This document shows, piece after piece, positions 40,301-51,625 of a DNA stretch of 64,000 nucleotides. The stretch lies in assembly GCA_015657535.1 (NCBI GenBank), contig JADHZB010000751.1, positions 1 to 64,000 on the forward strand, read 5' to 3'. Each line of letters starts with the position of its first letter. Positions within the stretch are counted from its first letter, which is position 1. This stretch comes from Nephromyces sp. MM_2019. Its lineage: Eukaryota > Apicomplexa > Aconoidasida > Nephromycida. The translations under genes and the position numbers were made by a program. The notes beneath the pieces were generated by a model that was given only the letters and a program-made list of their open reading frames with translations, was not told the DNA's origin and did not search any database.

Positions 40301-43300
40301 TTAAATCAAAAATAGAGAAGGCAGGATTTTAAGCTTATTCACATTAAAGAGAATTTTCTGCAAAAAATATAATCTTTACACTATTTTTTTTGAAAATATT
40401 CCTTTTTCCAAGTAATTTGATCTTTTACAAAGATTATCGGCTATAAAAAACTTAATTAAATAATTTCTGATAATAGGAGGTTCCTTTCTCGAAGATTAAA
40501 GCAAAAATGTGTCATTTAAGGCTTATTGAAGCTTCTAGTTGGAATCTGGTAGCTACCTTAAATACCACAGCCACTTATCTTGAATCTGGAATACCCCATC
40601 TTGTAAAAAAAGAATTGAAAAAACTGAATTTAAGAGAATTAATAGGCTGTTCTTTTCAAGAATATACTCAGAAGCTAGCATTTGAAGGTTAAATCAATAC
40701 TTTTTTCTCCCCAATAGTATTTTTTTAAGCCTAATTTTTCAATTTAATATAAATTTTAGTGCTTTTCTTGATATTTTCTATAGCTCTGTCGCTCTAATAA
40801 AAAAAGTGCTAAAATAATCACATTTTGCTTTTTTAAAGATTATCTTCAGCACATAGTGACGTGTGTGTGAGTGTGCGTGTGTATTTCTGTCTGTGTAAGT
40901 CTTTGTATGTTTGTGTGTTTATGCTTCTGTCTGCGTAAGTCTTTGTATGTGTGTGTGTTTTTTTTAAATCCAACTAATAAAGTTTGTCTAAAATTATCAG
41001 GTTCTTGGATTTTTGTGTCTATTTCTCCGGAATGTCCCAGTGAAATATTGGCTGCCGAAAATTTGCTAAAAATGACAATCATAAAATTGCTGGAAATTAG
41101 TCTAATTAATTGGAAAGGGCAATTTGCAATAATTCATGTCTCTGCAAAAAAAAAAAACGTTTCTTCTCGTCGTGAAAAGCCTGATTTTATCGGCCAGAAT
41201 GTGAGACAGCTTAATACTTCAAAACAAAATTATGCACTGGATGCTGGCACATATGAAATTACGGTATGGGAAAAGGAGTTTGAATATTCTGTGAGTTTTT
41301 TTTAGTATGACAAACCCTGAAAAATGCGAACATGTAATGAAATTCTTTGAAGATTTCTAAACCACGCATTTTTACCTGGTTTAATTGTTTTCGAAATGAC
41401 TGCAATATTTTTTGTGTGTTTTATTTTTATTAAATTCAACATTTTACTAGCAGAAATTTAAGCAATATCTGCGAAATTTTGATAAAATTTAATTTAGTCG
41501 TGTTAAAAATATAATTTTCCTTTTTATACAGAACTTTGATGTTCAATTTTTTTATTTAATTTATCGTATGCCTTTTTTTACTAAATTTGCATAAAAACAA
41601 AAAAATCATTTGCTTTTGCAGTTCATTGCTTTCAGATTGATATAATTGCAAAAAATGCTAAAAAAATGCCGGAAAATATCACGAAAGGAATAGCATCAGA
41701 AAATATCGATAATGAAAAAGGAATAGGATTAGGAAGACTTATGATAGAAAAAGCTTTAAAAAGCATGGAAGGCTCTTTAAAAATAGATGCAGCAGAAGGG
41801 TATTTGTTTTGTGAAGCAAAAATGCTGGTTCTAGGACTCTCAAGGGTCAGCTTTCTTAAAATTCAAATTTCTTTAGTTTGAAGGGTTTATGGAATAGTTA
41901 AAAAATAGTCCAAATATGCCTAGAAACTGCTATATCTTTACTAATTTGTGATAAAAACCCTCTAGATTTTATGACAAAATTAATATAGAATAGATATTAT
42001 CTATATGAATGATTTATTTTTCACAATTTGCAAATATATTTCAAAAACTTTATAAAATTGCTTTTGATCCTTCCAAAAACAATGAAATTAACCAATAGTT
42101 TTGCATACAAGGAGTTCCAAAAACTTTTTAAATCCAGAAAAGCTTGTTCAACTCATGTCAATCCCTTCTCTTTAATTTTTTTCTAGACTGAAGCCATCAA
42201 AGATATTCAAGAGAGTCTTCAAGGCAAAATTGTATTGGCTTACAATCTTCCAGATATCAACTTCTTTCAGCTGCTGTCTTTGTGCGAGTTTTTAGGCTTA
42301 ATCCTCGTTAAAGCAACCGCTTTATCTTCGGTTGAAAGTCTTTTGCAAAATAAGGATAGAAATATTGCCGCTATATTTTTTCAGTGTAGTTCAAATGACG
42401 ACAAAATATTTTGGTTTTTTGTACCTCACTTACTGAAAACAAAATATTCCATAGCAATCATTCAGATAGTATCAACTCCTAGGAAATTGCTTGATTTCAC
42501 CTTTGAATGTGGGATGTTAAATGTTGAAGCCTTGGTGAAAACATCTGCGGACTCTGAAAAACCCCCCTCCAAAAAAAAAAAAAAACCAGTTACCGCAAAG
42601 GAAAAAGTCAGTACAAGTACCGACTATAAAAGTAGCGTTACGACATCTGAAGATGGGAAAAAAATAACTACCCTAGCGTTAGCAAACCAAAAACTGCAAT
42701 CTTTTAATGAAGAATTTAGGTCCTTAGATGTTAATGGCAATGAAACATTTGAAAAAAATTCTGGTCTTCAGAGCTCAGATGATTTTGCCAAAAGTAAACT
42801 AGAATTGGTTCTTTTTGATGATTTTTCAAATAATTCTAAAGCAAATGCATCAATAGAAGTTATGGAAGCAAAGTTTGCGGCACAAAAAAAGAAACCCAAT
42901 TGGCTAAGAAAACAGATAAACATAATGGAATTTCTAAATCTACCCGAAAAAAAGGAGATAAAAGAACCTATTCACAAGATTAAGGCTGAAACACTTCGAT
43001 TTTCCGCAAATTCTAATGAATTTTTTTACGAACTTTCAAGTTTTTTAAAGAAAAAAGACATTTCCACAGTAGAAAAGGGAGAAATATTAAAAAGAGTAAA
43101 TTTTATGGGTATAGATCCTTATCCTGACGAAATGGAACCAATAGGACAGTTTTTACCGCTTTGCCTTGAAGAAGCCATGCATTTTGCTCTTGCAAAAGGT
43201 AAAGCATTTTGCTTTAACCTTTGCATTTCCTCTAAGAATTTGCAGTTTATATAAACAAAAATAACTTTTTCATCGAAGAAAATTCTGATGAACTTTGGCT

Positions 43301-45342
43301 TTTTCTTATTTTTTTGCAACTCTTTACCAAGGTATAAAGTTTTCGGTATTAGAGGAACCTCTTCAGGTTATCGGGCTCTTAGATATTTTTACCCAAATCG
43401 CAATAAAGTTTCAAAATGAAAAAATTCCAATGGATTTAAATGAAGAAAAAAAAAGTACCTCTATGCAGAAGCCATTAGCACATGATTCTTTTATTTGGGT
43501 AAATTTTTTTACAGGTTTAATACATTTTTGAAACTAATAATTTCAACGTGAAGATATGGAAGATTGAAAGTTTCAGATACAAAAATTGATATTTAGTGTA
43601 AAGAATATAATTTTTTATTGGAGAAAACACCGTGATTAAAAAGATGCACGCTTATTCTGCTTTTCTTATGCGGTATATAAGCTCATTAATTTGAGAAATT
43701 TTCTGTTAAATTTTGATTTTTTTCAAGATAAAAAACTATTGTAAAGCCATCAACCAGTGGGTCTTTAATTCAAGGTAAAAAGGCTTCAAATTAAAGATTG
43801 CTCTTGGCAAAATTTTCTCAGCTTTTAAAGCCATAAAGAAAAAACAAAAAATTCCTGATAAATACTATCTTCTAAGCATAAATCAAGCCAACTTCGCAAT
43901 TTTTCGCAGGGAAAATCTGAGGTCACTGGAAGATGAGATTACATTAATCCAAAATTACTCCAAAAAAAAAACTGCCATAAACAAATACGTTGCAAACATT
44001 AGTTTGGAATCTTCATCATTTGATTCAGAAAGTAACTCTATTGATACTTTACAGGTAAAATATATAACCTAGCAAGCTAAAAAGTATAATTTTTTGGCAA
44101 AAAAATTTTCAATTTTAAATCAAGAAAAAAATCTTTTGCTTAGAATTTAAGTTAGCAAAATTTAGCATAATTTCTTAGTTTTTATTTTTAAAAAAAAGCT
44201 CTACAGTGTTAAATTAGTTTTAATTCAGGGTTTTTTTTTTTAAAAAAGAGTTGGATAAGTCTAAATATATAATTGTACATTTTAGTAATTTTATCTTATT
44301 AGTACCTTAAAAATATTTGTGCTAATAAAACGATTTTAAAAAAAAGTGATTTGAAGCAATTTTTTGCTAAATCTGACATTAAAAATTACAAGCCTTTGAA
44401 AAAAGTTTGCATGCAGCACAAACTGTTGCTTAATAAGCGCTGCGTGAAAACGCATAAAATGGAGAAGTCTTTTAATTTTATAGGACTTTCAAGCAAAACT
44501 AAATAAAAATATGCTGAAAAAACGTAATTACAGCGTACTGGCGAATATTGGAGAAGAAGCAGCAGTGGAATATGAAATTGATAAGACTTCAGTTCCAACT
44601 ACACTAGAAAATACTCAAAAAAAGATGCTTGAAATCAAAATTCCGTTTTTTATGAATAGAATTTCTAAAATCATGGCACAAAATCTAAAGGAGAATTTTA
44701 TCAAAAAAGGTTTTCAAAGATTTTATAAAAAATTAGAAAACTTTTTTTCCGGAGAATGTTACTGAAAAAAAGTTTAAACTAAAAATTGGTTAATTTCTGA
44801 TATATGAAAATTTCTCCTCTAAACTAAAGCAATTAAAAATTAATGGAGCTATCTATAAAGTCAATATTAGTATTCTATTTATAATTTGTTTAAAAATTTC
44901 TCCAAAATTTTAAAGCATTTTATTTCATATTTTTGTCAAGGATTTTTAAGTTTAAAAAAAAGCAATTTTTACAAAAAAAAATCACCTGCTATATTTATAT
45001 ATTTAAGAATTATAATTAAACACTTTTATACACATATTAATGAAATTAAAAATTTTGTTTTACTAAGAGCAAATAACTGATATATCAAAGCTAATAATAT
45101 ATACAGTCAAACTGGCTAAAATTTACACTCAAATAAAAGCTTTTTTTAAAATTAATGCAGCCCAAGAAAAATACAGAAAAATTTGTAAACGACTGACATT
45201 ATTTTTTTCTGAAGAAATCCTAATTCAAGAATTTGATACGCAAACTTTAGCCTCATTTTCGCAATTATATGATAATAGAAAGGCCACTAAGCATACCTTT
45301 TTATTGAAGGACGGTAAGGAAAAGCTCTTATTCAAGGAATAA
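37336..45342 (+). CDS. Membrane hybrid histidine kinase with degenerate catalytic motifs (pseudokinase)
   Basis: Thirteen exons, all in phase, give 1243 residues: 37336-37435, 37579-37711, 38231-38790, 39768-39925, 40061-40183, 40477-40687, 41001-41290, 41636-41845, 42187-43198, 43332-43498, 43797-44054, 44484-44757 and 45107-45342. Order: a cytosolic start, TM1 at about 55-76, a sensor region of about 190 residues, TM2 at about 274-294, a dimerisation/His-transfer helix (318-358), the linker EVPFSKIKAKM matching the DFSKIEAGKL motif, an ATPase domain (about 429-595) and a receiver (about 605-720). In the His-box region (KAFKVLTAEIINRRMLPQL) there is no His. The N box has Lys457 and Ile461 where Asn is expected. 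G1 is KNAKK instead of DxGxG. G2 (GIGLG, 554-558) is intact. The receiver has YN for the acidic pair and FFQ at the phospho-Asp strand. A second receiver-like piece (LKKRNYSVLANIGEEAAVEY) lies near the C-terminus. Fold call strong; inactivity inferred from residues. Confidence 0.8.
40861..40960 (+). repeat. UG-rich intronic tandem duplication, 40-bp unit
   Basis: Within the kinase intron 40688-41000, two adjacent 40-bp copies (40881-40920 and 40921-40960) differ at only a few positions, preceded by a GTGTGTGAGTG run. Sense-strand UG-rich introns also mark the flanking genes, but this is the only clear example in the central AT-rich block. Confidence 0.85.
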
Positions 45343-45690
45343 ATAAGCTGCAATTAAAATAAAAAAAACTTTATTTTATTGCTTTTTTGAAACTTTACAC
45401 AGTAAATGCAAAAACAAAAATTAAGAAAACCAAGAAAATGTAAAAATTTGTAATGCTTCACAGCAGTAAAATTATTTGACGTTTGAAATAGTAAAAAAAT
45501 GCTTTTCAAACAATTATGCTCCGCATAGATTTGGTAATACCCCATGAATTGATAAATGCTATATTTTTACCATACACAAAGACACGCTGTGTATATAAAC
45601 TACCCCATATCTCTACACACACAAGCAAAAACACGCAGTAAGGTACCTTTTGTATAAGAATTTACAAGACTTTTGAGTAATCTTTAATAT

Positions 45691-48600
45691 ATGGATCAAA
45701 AACCAATTTTTATACTGCTGCTTAAAATGCTTGTAGTACCTAAAATAAGTACTGAATTTTACAGTAGCTTGGATGAATCAAAGGTAATTTAAAGTTAAAA
45801 AAAATTTTTAATCAATTTTTAAAAAAAGTTTCAAAATGAAATGAAAGGCAAGTTTTCCATCATTGAAAAAAAATGAAGATTTAGATTTTTTTAAAATTTT
45901 CTTTAAAAATTTAATACTCTAATCCTAAAAATCTTTTTACTTTAGTCAGAATTCAACTCAAATTTTGGAGGCTATAATAAAAATAAGTTTAAAAAAAGAC
46001 TCCGCAAGGATCACTCAAGGTACCACAAAAACAATTAACTTAAATTAATTCCTTTTAACCAAAATTGACTATGCTCTACTTCATGATAGTACCGCGGCTT
46101 TAACAAACCTTTTCTTGAAAGAAAAACTTTAAAATTAGCATTTTACAATGCTTAAATGTCGGAAAAAGCCTCATTTTTATACTTCAAAGTTTTAAAAGAA
46201 AAATTCTAAAAGTCTTGGAAATTAGCAATTTGGCAGTGTGGTTTCCACTTTGCTAAAAAAAACGTAAAAATATAAGAAATATGCCATTTTTTATTAAATT
46301 TTATAGATTAAAGAGCATAGAGTGCCTTACTCCTCGACTTAAAACAACTGGAGTATCTGAGCTTATACAAGTTTTACCACTTGCAAAAAATAAGCGCACA
46401 ATAAGAATTGAGGACTTTCTTCAAGAAGATTTTGAAGTGATTGAGCTGGATAAAGTTAAAGCGCTTCAAGTGGTAATATTCGAGCCAGTGTATATACACC
46501 TCTTTTTTGTGAAAAAATAAAATTTCTGCCATCATAAAATGAACTTTTAACAATTTTTTAAGGAATTAGTTAAGTAATATCCAGGTATTAATGTGCGTTT
46601 AACATCAAACTTTTTTTTAAACTCTAAGGCTAATCTTAGTAATAAACTTTTATGTTTAATTTGCTCGAATCAAATTAGCTGCTTTCTTTTTTTCAGGCCT
46701 ACAGCTTGCTGGAGTATTATTCTAAATTAAGCGCCTATACTTTGTCTTCAGAAAATAACCTTGCTGCCTTTTTAATTGCATTGGAAGAAAATCATAATGC
46801 CAATCCTTTCCATAATTTTAGAAGATCCCTGTTTATAGCTCAGGTTTCCCTAGTTTCTCATAAAAAAATAGGCTTTACGGGCTTATTTGTAGCGTTAAAA
46901 TGATTGGTTGTATTACTAGGTTATTTTTCTCAAGCCAGCGCAAGTCTTGCACAATAAATTAATAAAATTCGGTTGCTTTAATTGCAGCTATACACCGATT
47001 AATTTGCTATGAAAGCAATATTCGCTTCCTGCAGAGGTTTTGTCTTTTCTTACAATACGATAATCTTATTGAAAATTTGGACTACAATATAATTTTTTCC
47101 TTTATCTTGGCAAGTAAGTTATGCAAGCAATATAAGAATTCCTGAGCATGCAAAATACTTTGCTGTCAAGTAGTAAGGAGAGCACTTTAAGAAATTATAT
47201 AGAGCACCAAATTCTTACGTTTCAAAAAAATTTTATGTGCATTTTTAAGCTTTTCTCCTTAATTTATAAAAAGTATAACAACTTCTTTGCTGTATTCGCA
47301 ACTTTATAGATGATTTTACTTATATTTTTATGTCATTTTGTAGGTTTAAGTAAACAAGTAAAAAATTTCACAAGAAAATTTTTGTGTCCAAACGAGAATT
47401 TTTTCTTCTGCTTTAAGCAGTATAAAGTATTTGAAAAAATTTAATCGCTGGATATTATTTTATAAAATTTCATTAGCATCAAAGCTCATGACTTTATTGT
47501 TTTTAAATAAAGGTCTTGGTAGTGCTTTGGATCACCCTGGATTTGATCAAAATTACACCATTCAAAAAGATATCGTTCCATCCATAATTTATAATGATCT
47601 TAAACCGCTTGAAAAGCACAGCGCTTCGATTTTGTTTGAGATACTAAGGTTCGGCTGTTTTATTAATAAGATTTTTTTTACAGCTTCTCAAGCTGCATAG
47701 AAGAATGCGTCTTACTCATATAATTTTTGTAAATACGAAGAATTAATAAGAAAAGCAAAATTTTTTCTTGGCGCGTTCAAAACTAACAAAGAAAAATGTT
47801 ATTGGAATTTCTATGCTGACGAGTACTTGCATTTTTAGAAAGGGCTTTCATCAAAAATAAGCAATAAAATAGTCCTTCAAGCAAATGGCGAGATTGCCAA
47901 AAAGAGTTACCACAAAAAAGGAACTCCTCTTTGAAAAATTTAAGAAGCAACTTTTTTGCTTGCAACTGCCGCAGTATAATTATTTTTAAAAGAAGTTGTT
48001 TCAATGATATTTTCATTACTTAAAAACTAGTTCATGACTGTTCCTACGCTTTTTACAAAGCCCTACAAGTTTTTAGCAAGAAAAAAAAAAAATCCAAGTA
48101 CCACAGTGAAGGCCTCAAGTTCACTAGCAATTTAAGCAACAAAGGTCGGTACTGATTTATGGCTACCTACAGGAAGGACAAGTATAATATATTTGGAACA
48201 CTAGAACTAGCAACCTTTAGGAAGCTCAAAAAAACGACTGTTGAAGCCATATTAGCTACAGCTTTAGAAGTCAATAAGAGTTTTACGAATAATATAAAAA
48301 GCTTTATTGCTTATCCAAAGGTTCCATTGAGCTACGAGGCACAGAACGTAAAGGAAAGCAAAATATATCTAATTCACGCCGGTTGGAAGATTTTTTTCAA
48401 AAACATTTTGCATTGCAATCGCACAAAGAGTATGAGCAATAGATAAAAAAAATATAATGGAAGATTTATTTTTAGCAAGCACGAGCATTCATTTTTATAA
48501 AGTAGCTCGAGATTTAAAATCAAAAGCGGATACTTTTTTTGGCTTAAAACTATCAATATACTGTGCTGCAATTGAATATGTCGCTCAGCTTCTATATACT

Positions 48601-49654
48601 TCCCCGCCCTACCATCAAGAAATGCTTTCAAGTGGGCTGAATTAATAAACAAAGAAATATCACCGCCGGTAAGTCATATTTACAAATATCTTTGAAAAGC
48701 CTACTAAGCAGAGTACAGATTGGGGCTTTTTCATAAAGGAGAACGATAGCTATTTTTTTAATTCTCTCTATCATAAATTATTGCATTTTAGAAAGGCTTT
48801 TATTTGTATCAAAAAGCTTTAATTATTGCTAATAACGAAACCAGAGGATGCACTTGCCTTTTAGTTAATTTTTGATGGCGAAGCAAAAGTCTTTTTATAA
48901 TAAATACCGGAAAAGTATGGTTAGATGAGCTTGTCATTTTCTTTCAAAAAGCTTGTGAAGTTCCCTATTTAATAATATATATTTTAGAAAGATCTCGGGG
49001 AATAAACAAAATTTCAAGGTTTTACTTAAAGGAGTATAATTTTTTGCTTGAACAAAGGTGCAATGACCTTTTTTTCAACGACTACAACTACGATTGCACC
49101 AAAATTTGTTATGCAGGACTCACCCTCTGCTCTAATATATCTACATCAGCGAGCTTATATAGGTAAAAATTATGAAACCTGCATAACATAAATAAACTCA
49201 GGTGTTGCTGAGTTTTCCATAAATCGTAAAAAATAACTCATAATACAAAAGATTTGTACACTTTCTGTTTTTTATTCTCCTTCTAGAAGTGGTTTTCTAA
49301 TCATAGTAGCTTTCGAGTTGCTTGTAGTGTACTGAAGAGTAATTGATAACAACGAGGAGTCTAGATTTGTTAGTTTCTTTAGAAAAAATTATATGCTTCT
49401 AACGTGCTGCCCACATCACTTTAAAGAAAAGGTATACTGAACAGCAAAAATTAGTTTTGTCATGATTTATCTAAAAAATAAGGCAGGACCAATCACACGG
49501 GATTTTTCTATAAACAAATGTTTCGAATGGTATTTTGTTTTTTTCAGATAACTTTTGTATACACATTTTCGATGCGCTTAAAGTGTTACACCCAGAAAAT
49601 TTTACCAAGGCTGTCGAAGAACTAGAAAAAAATAGGCGGGCTTTCCAATGGTAG
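45691..49654 (+). CDS. PDE9-like cyclic nucleotide phosphodiesterase lacking its metal ligands (pseudoenzyme)
   Basis: Exons in phase: 45691-45783, 45946-46019, 46307-46472, 46697-46843, 47035-47113, 47513-47648, 48173-48381 and 48589-48668; then, less certainly joined, an exon ending at 49162 and the terminal exon 49548-49654. The catalytic fold is followed almost without gaps: NANPFHNFRRSLFIAQ (family YRDNPYHNFRHAFDVAQ), ASLGSALDHPG (AALGHDVDHPG), IIYNDLKPLEKHSASILFEI (YNDxSxLExHH), KYNIFGTLE, AILATALEVN (ILATDMxxH), LIHAASIYFPALP (IHCADISNPxxP), FKWAELINKE, and the C-terminal VEELEKNRRAFQW. The four metal ligands are replaced: Arg154 for His, Ser190-Ala191 for His-Asp, Ser303 for Asp. The proton-donor His150 remains. 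ATG was chosen because reading on from the kinase gene breaks the frame. Fold call strong; loss of catalysis is inferred. Confidence 0.83.
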
Positions 49655-51306
49655 CGGAAAAAAATCTGCACAATTATATGATTAAAATAATACCAGATTA
49701 AGCGAAAGAAATTAGAATACCGTGCTTGCAAACTGGTAACTAAACATGGTAAAAAAATTAAGAGTATTAGGCTCTCCATGTTCTTGTAAAGGCGAAATTG
49801 AATTCGATTATAAAAACTAAAAATTGTTGAAAAAGAAGTCCAAAGTGTGAAATTTCTATGTACTGCTAATCTCGGGATCAACACATAAAAAATATCAATT
49901 TTTATCAAAGATGGCTTTAAAAAAAAATAAGTAAATTTTTTTTTTCATTTTGTTAACGAGTGTGGCCATACCATTCCATTTCAAAGCAGCGCAAACCAAT
50001 TATCAAACCCATACCAAAACAATTAAATATGCAGGACTTATAGTTTATAGATGCTTTTCTTCACTACTTTTTTGTAACAAACTAAGCCTGTTCTAGATGC
50101 ACACCAAGGCGAAGGAAGTTCAGATCACTAGCCTTCGGGATATCTAGCTTCCTTTAATATTTTTCAACCAAAAAATAGTTTAGAATGATAAGTTTTCATC
50201 AAACAAGTGTCTCCAGAGTCATGGGTATCTTTTCCTGGCGCATATTTAACTTCTGCTATACCGTAAGATCGGTGATCAGTTCAGCTCAGGATGTAAATTG
50301 ACAGTGGAATTTTAAGTAGCAAAAGCAAAATTACCGCAACGAAGCTTTTTCCTAAAAAGTTGTGAATAAACGTATACTGGTTGCTCAGTATGCTAGCAGA
50401 ACTTAATCTTTGAGAAAGAGCTGCATTTTTTACATATACTGCATATCCGCAAAATTTTGCTACCTTGTGATATTTTTGTCATGCTATGAACAAATTAGCT
50501 GGAGCACATGCTATCCTTCTATTTTGAGTTGAACATCTTTGTAAAAGTACATTTTTCTGCTTTTTCAAAAAAAAAGCAGCGGGTGCGAAATACACCTAGA
50601 TGATTTTTTTCCGTTTGTTCCTAGGTGCTCGTCATCCCATAGCTTTGGCGAAACTAGCAGATAATCCAAATATTTTGAGAAATCAGAGCCCTAAGTAACA
50701 GCGATACGCGCAGCAGATTGTGATATTCTCTTATAAAGAAAAAGATTTTTGATGATTAGCCAATATTCGAGAAGATCAAAAGCACACTTTTCAGCGATCC
50801 TTATTAATTTCTCTCTCGAAATAATAGCAAAGATGAAATAAACACACAACAGCTACTAACTTGCTGCAAATAATGTCCTGTAGAATAACGAGCTACTTGA
50901 TCAAGATTTCATGTTTGATGTAGAATCAAAAAGCCACGAACAGTTTGAAGCGGACTAAATATGGGCATAAAATTTTGATGTTTTCTATATAAGTTTAGCA
51001 GTTGAAGCAGTACCATTGCTCTCTAGAATTTTTTACCAGTAAAACAATGTGCTTGTCATGGAAAGGAGGCTGGAATAATAAAATATTAAAGCTAGTATTA
51101 GCAGAATTTTTAATTTACTCCTAGTATCTCATTTCTGTATTTCAAATACAAAGTTGACAGCGAACATCTCCCTCCCGCTTCCTAACTTCCAATAGTTTCA
51201 AAGGTCAAAAATGAACTAGGTCTGTGAAATTCAGCCAATACCACTTTTAAAAGTTTTAACTTCTTCGGCTTAACTCTAAGAACATAGCAAGCTAGTTCTC
51301 TTTTAT
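49655..51306. other. Interval downstream of the phosphodiesterase gene
   Basis: AT-rich to moderate sequence. I see no supportable exon, repeat or RNA gene. The 145-codon minus-strand frame at 49471-49908 overlaps the terminal phosphodiesterase exon in antisense and is dismissed. Confidence 0.4.
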
Positions 51307-51625
51307 TTATTCCTGATTAACCTCGGTGATAGCTTTAAGGCAAAAATACATTGGCAATGAAAACCAAGCTACTAATGTAATAGCACGTGGGTGTATACTT
51401 TTCTGTACGGTTGTTGATTCCGGACAAACTGCTAGGAAATACTCGATCTGCTTTGCTAACTTCCAAGCACTTTGGCTGTATAAATTCCATAAAATTTGAG
51501 GGTATAGTTTCATGAAATCTACCTTGATATCAAAAAAGTTTCCTCGCTGCTTGCCCTGCAATGTCTTAAAATTATCCCATACAAGGTGAGTGTTCTTAAT
51601 TTGATGCAATGCTAAAAAGTATCGC
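51307..51625 (-). CDS. C-terminal exon of an unidentified protein with one hydrophobic segment
   Basis: An open exon follows a TTTCAG acceptor at 51626-51627 in phase 2 and runs 105 codons to a stop at 51307. It reads as a real protein: RRYFLALHQIKNTHLVWDNF, then LWNLYSQSAWKLAKQIEYFL, then a hydrophobic stretch (ITLVAWFSLPMYFCLKAI) near the C-terminus that could span a membrane once. No partner exon was joined. A frame on the same strand at 52989-53180 starting MSTISESSSSRISCK could be its first exon. The family is not recognised. Confidence 0.35.

Noticed and set aside
44381..44598. Frames on both strands just before kinase exon 44484
   Set aside because: The plus-strand one ends before the phased exon and the minus-strand one has AT-rich noncoding composition.
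37336..49654. Single fused kinase-phosphodiesterase gene
   Set aside because: Splicing from the GTAAGG donor after 45295 into the phosphodiesterase exons gives a frame that hits a stop at 46307; starting at the ATG at 45691 keeps every phase, so two genes are preferred.
49471..49908. 145-codon minus-strand frame
   Set aside because: It is antisense to the phosphodiesterase C-terminal exon (49548-49654), which matches the family; the frame has no motif.
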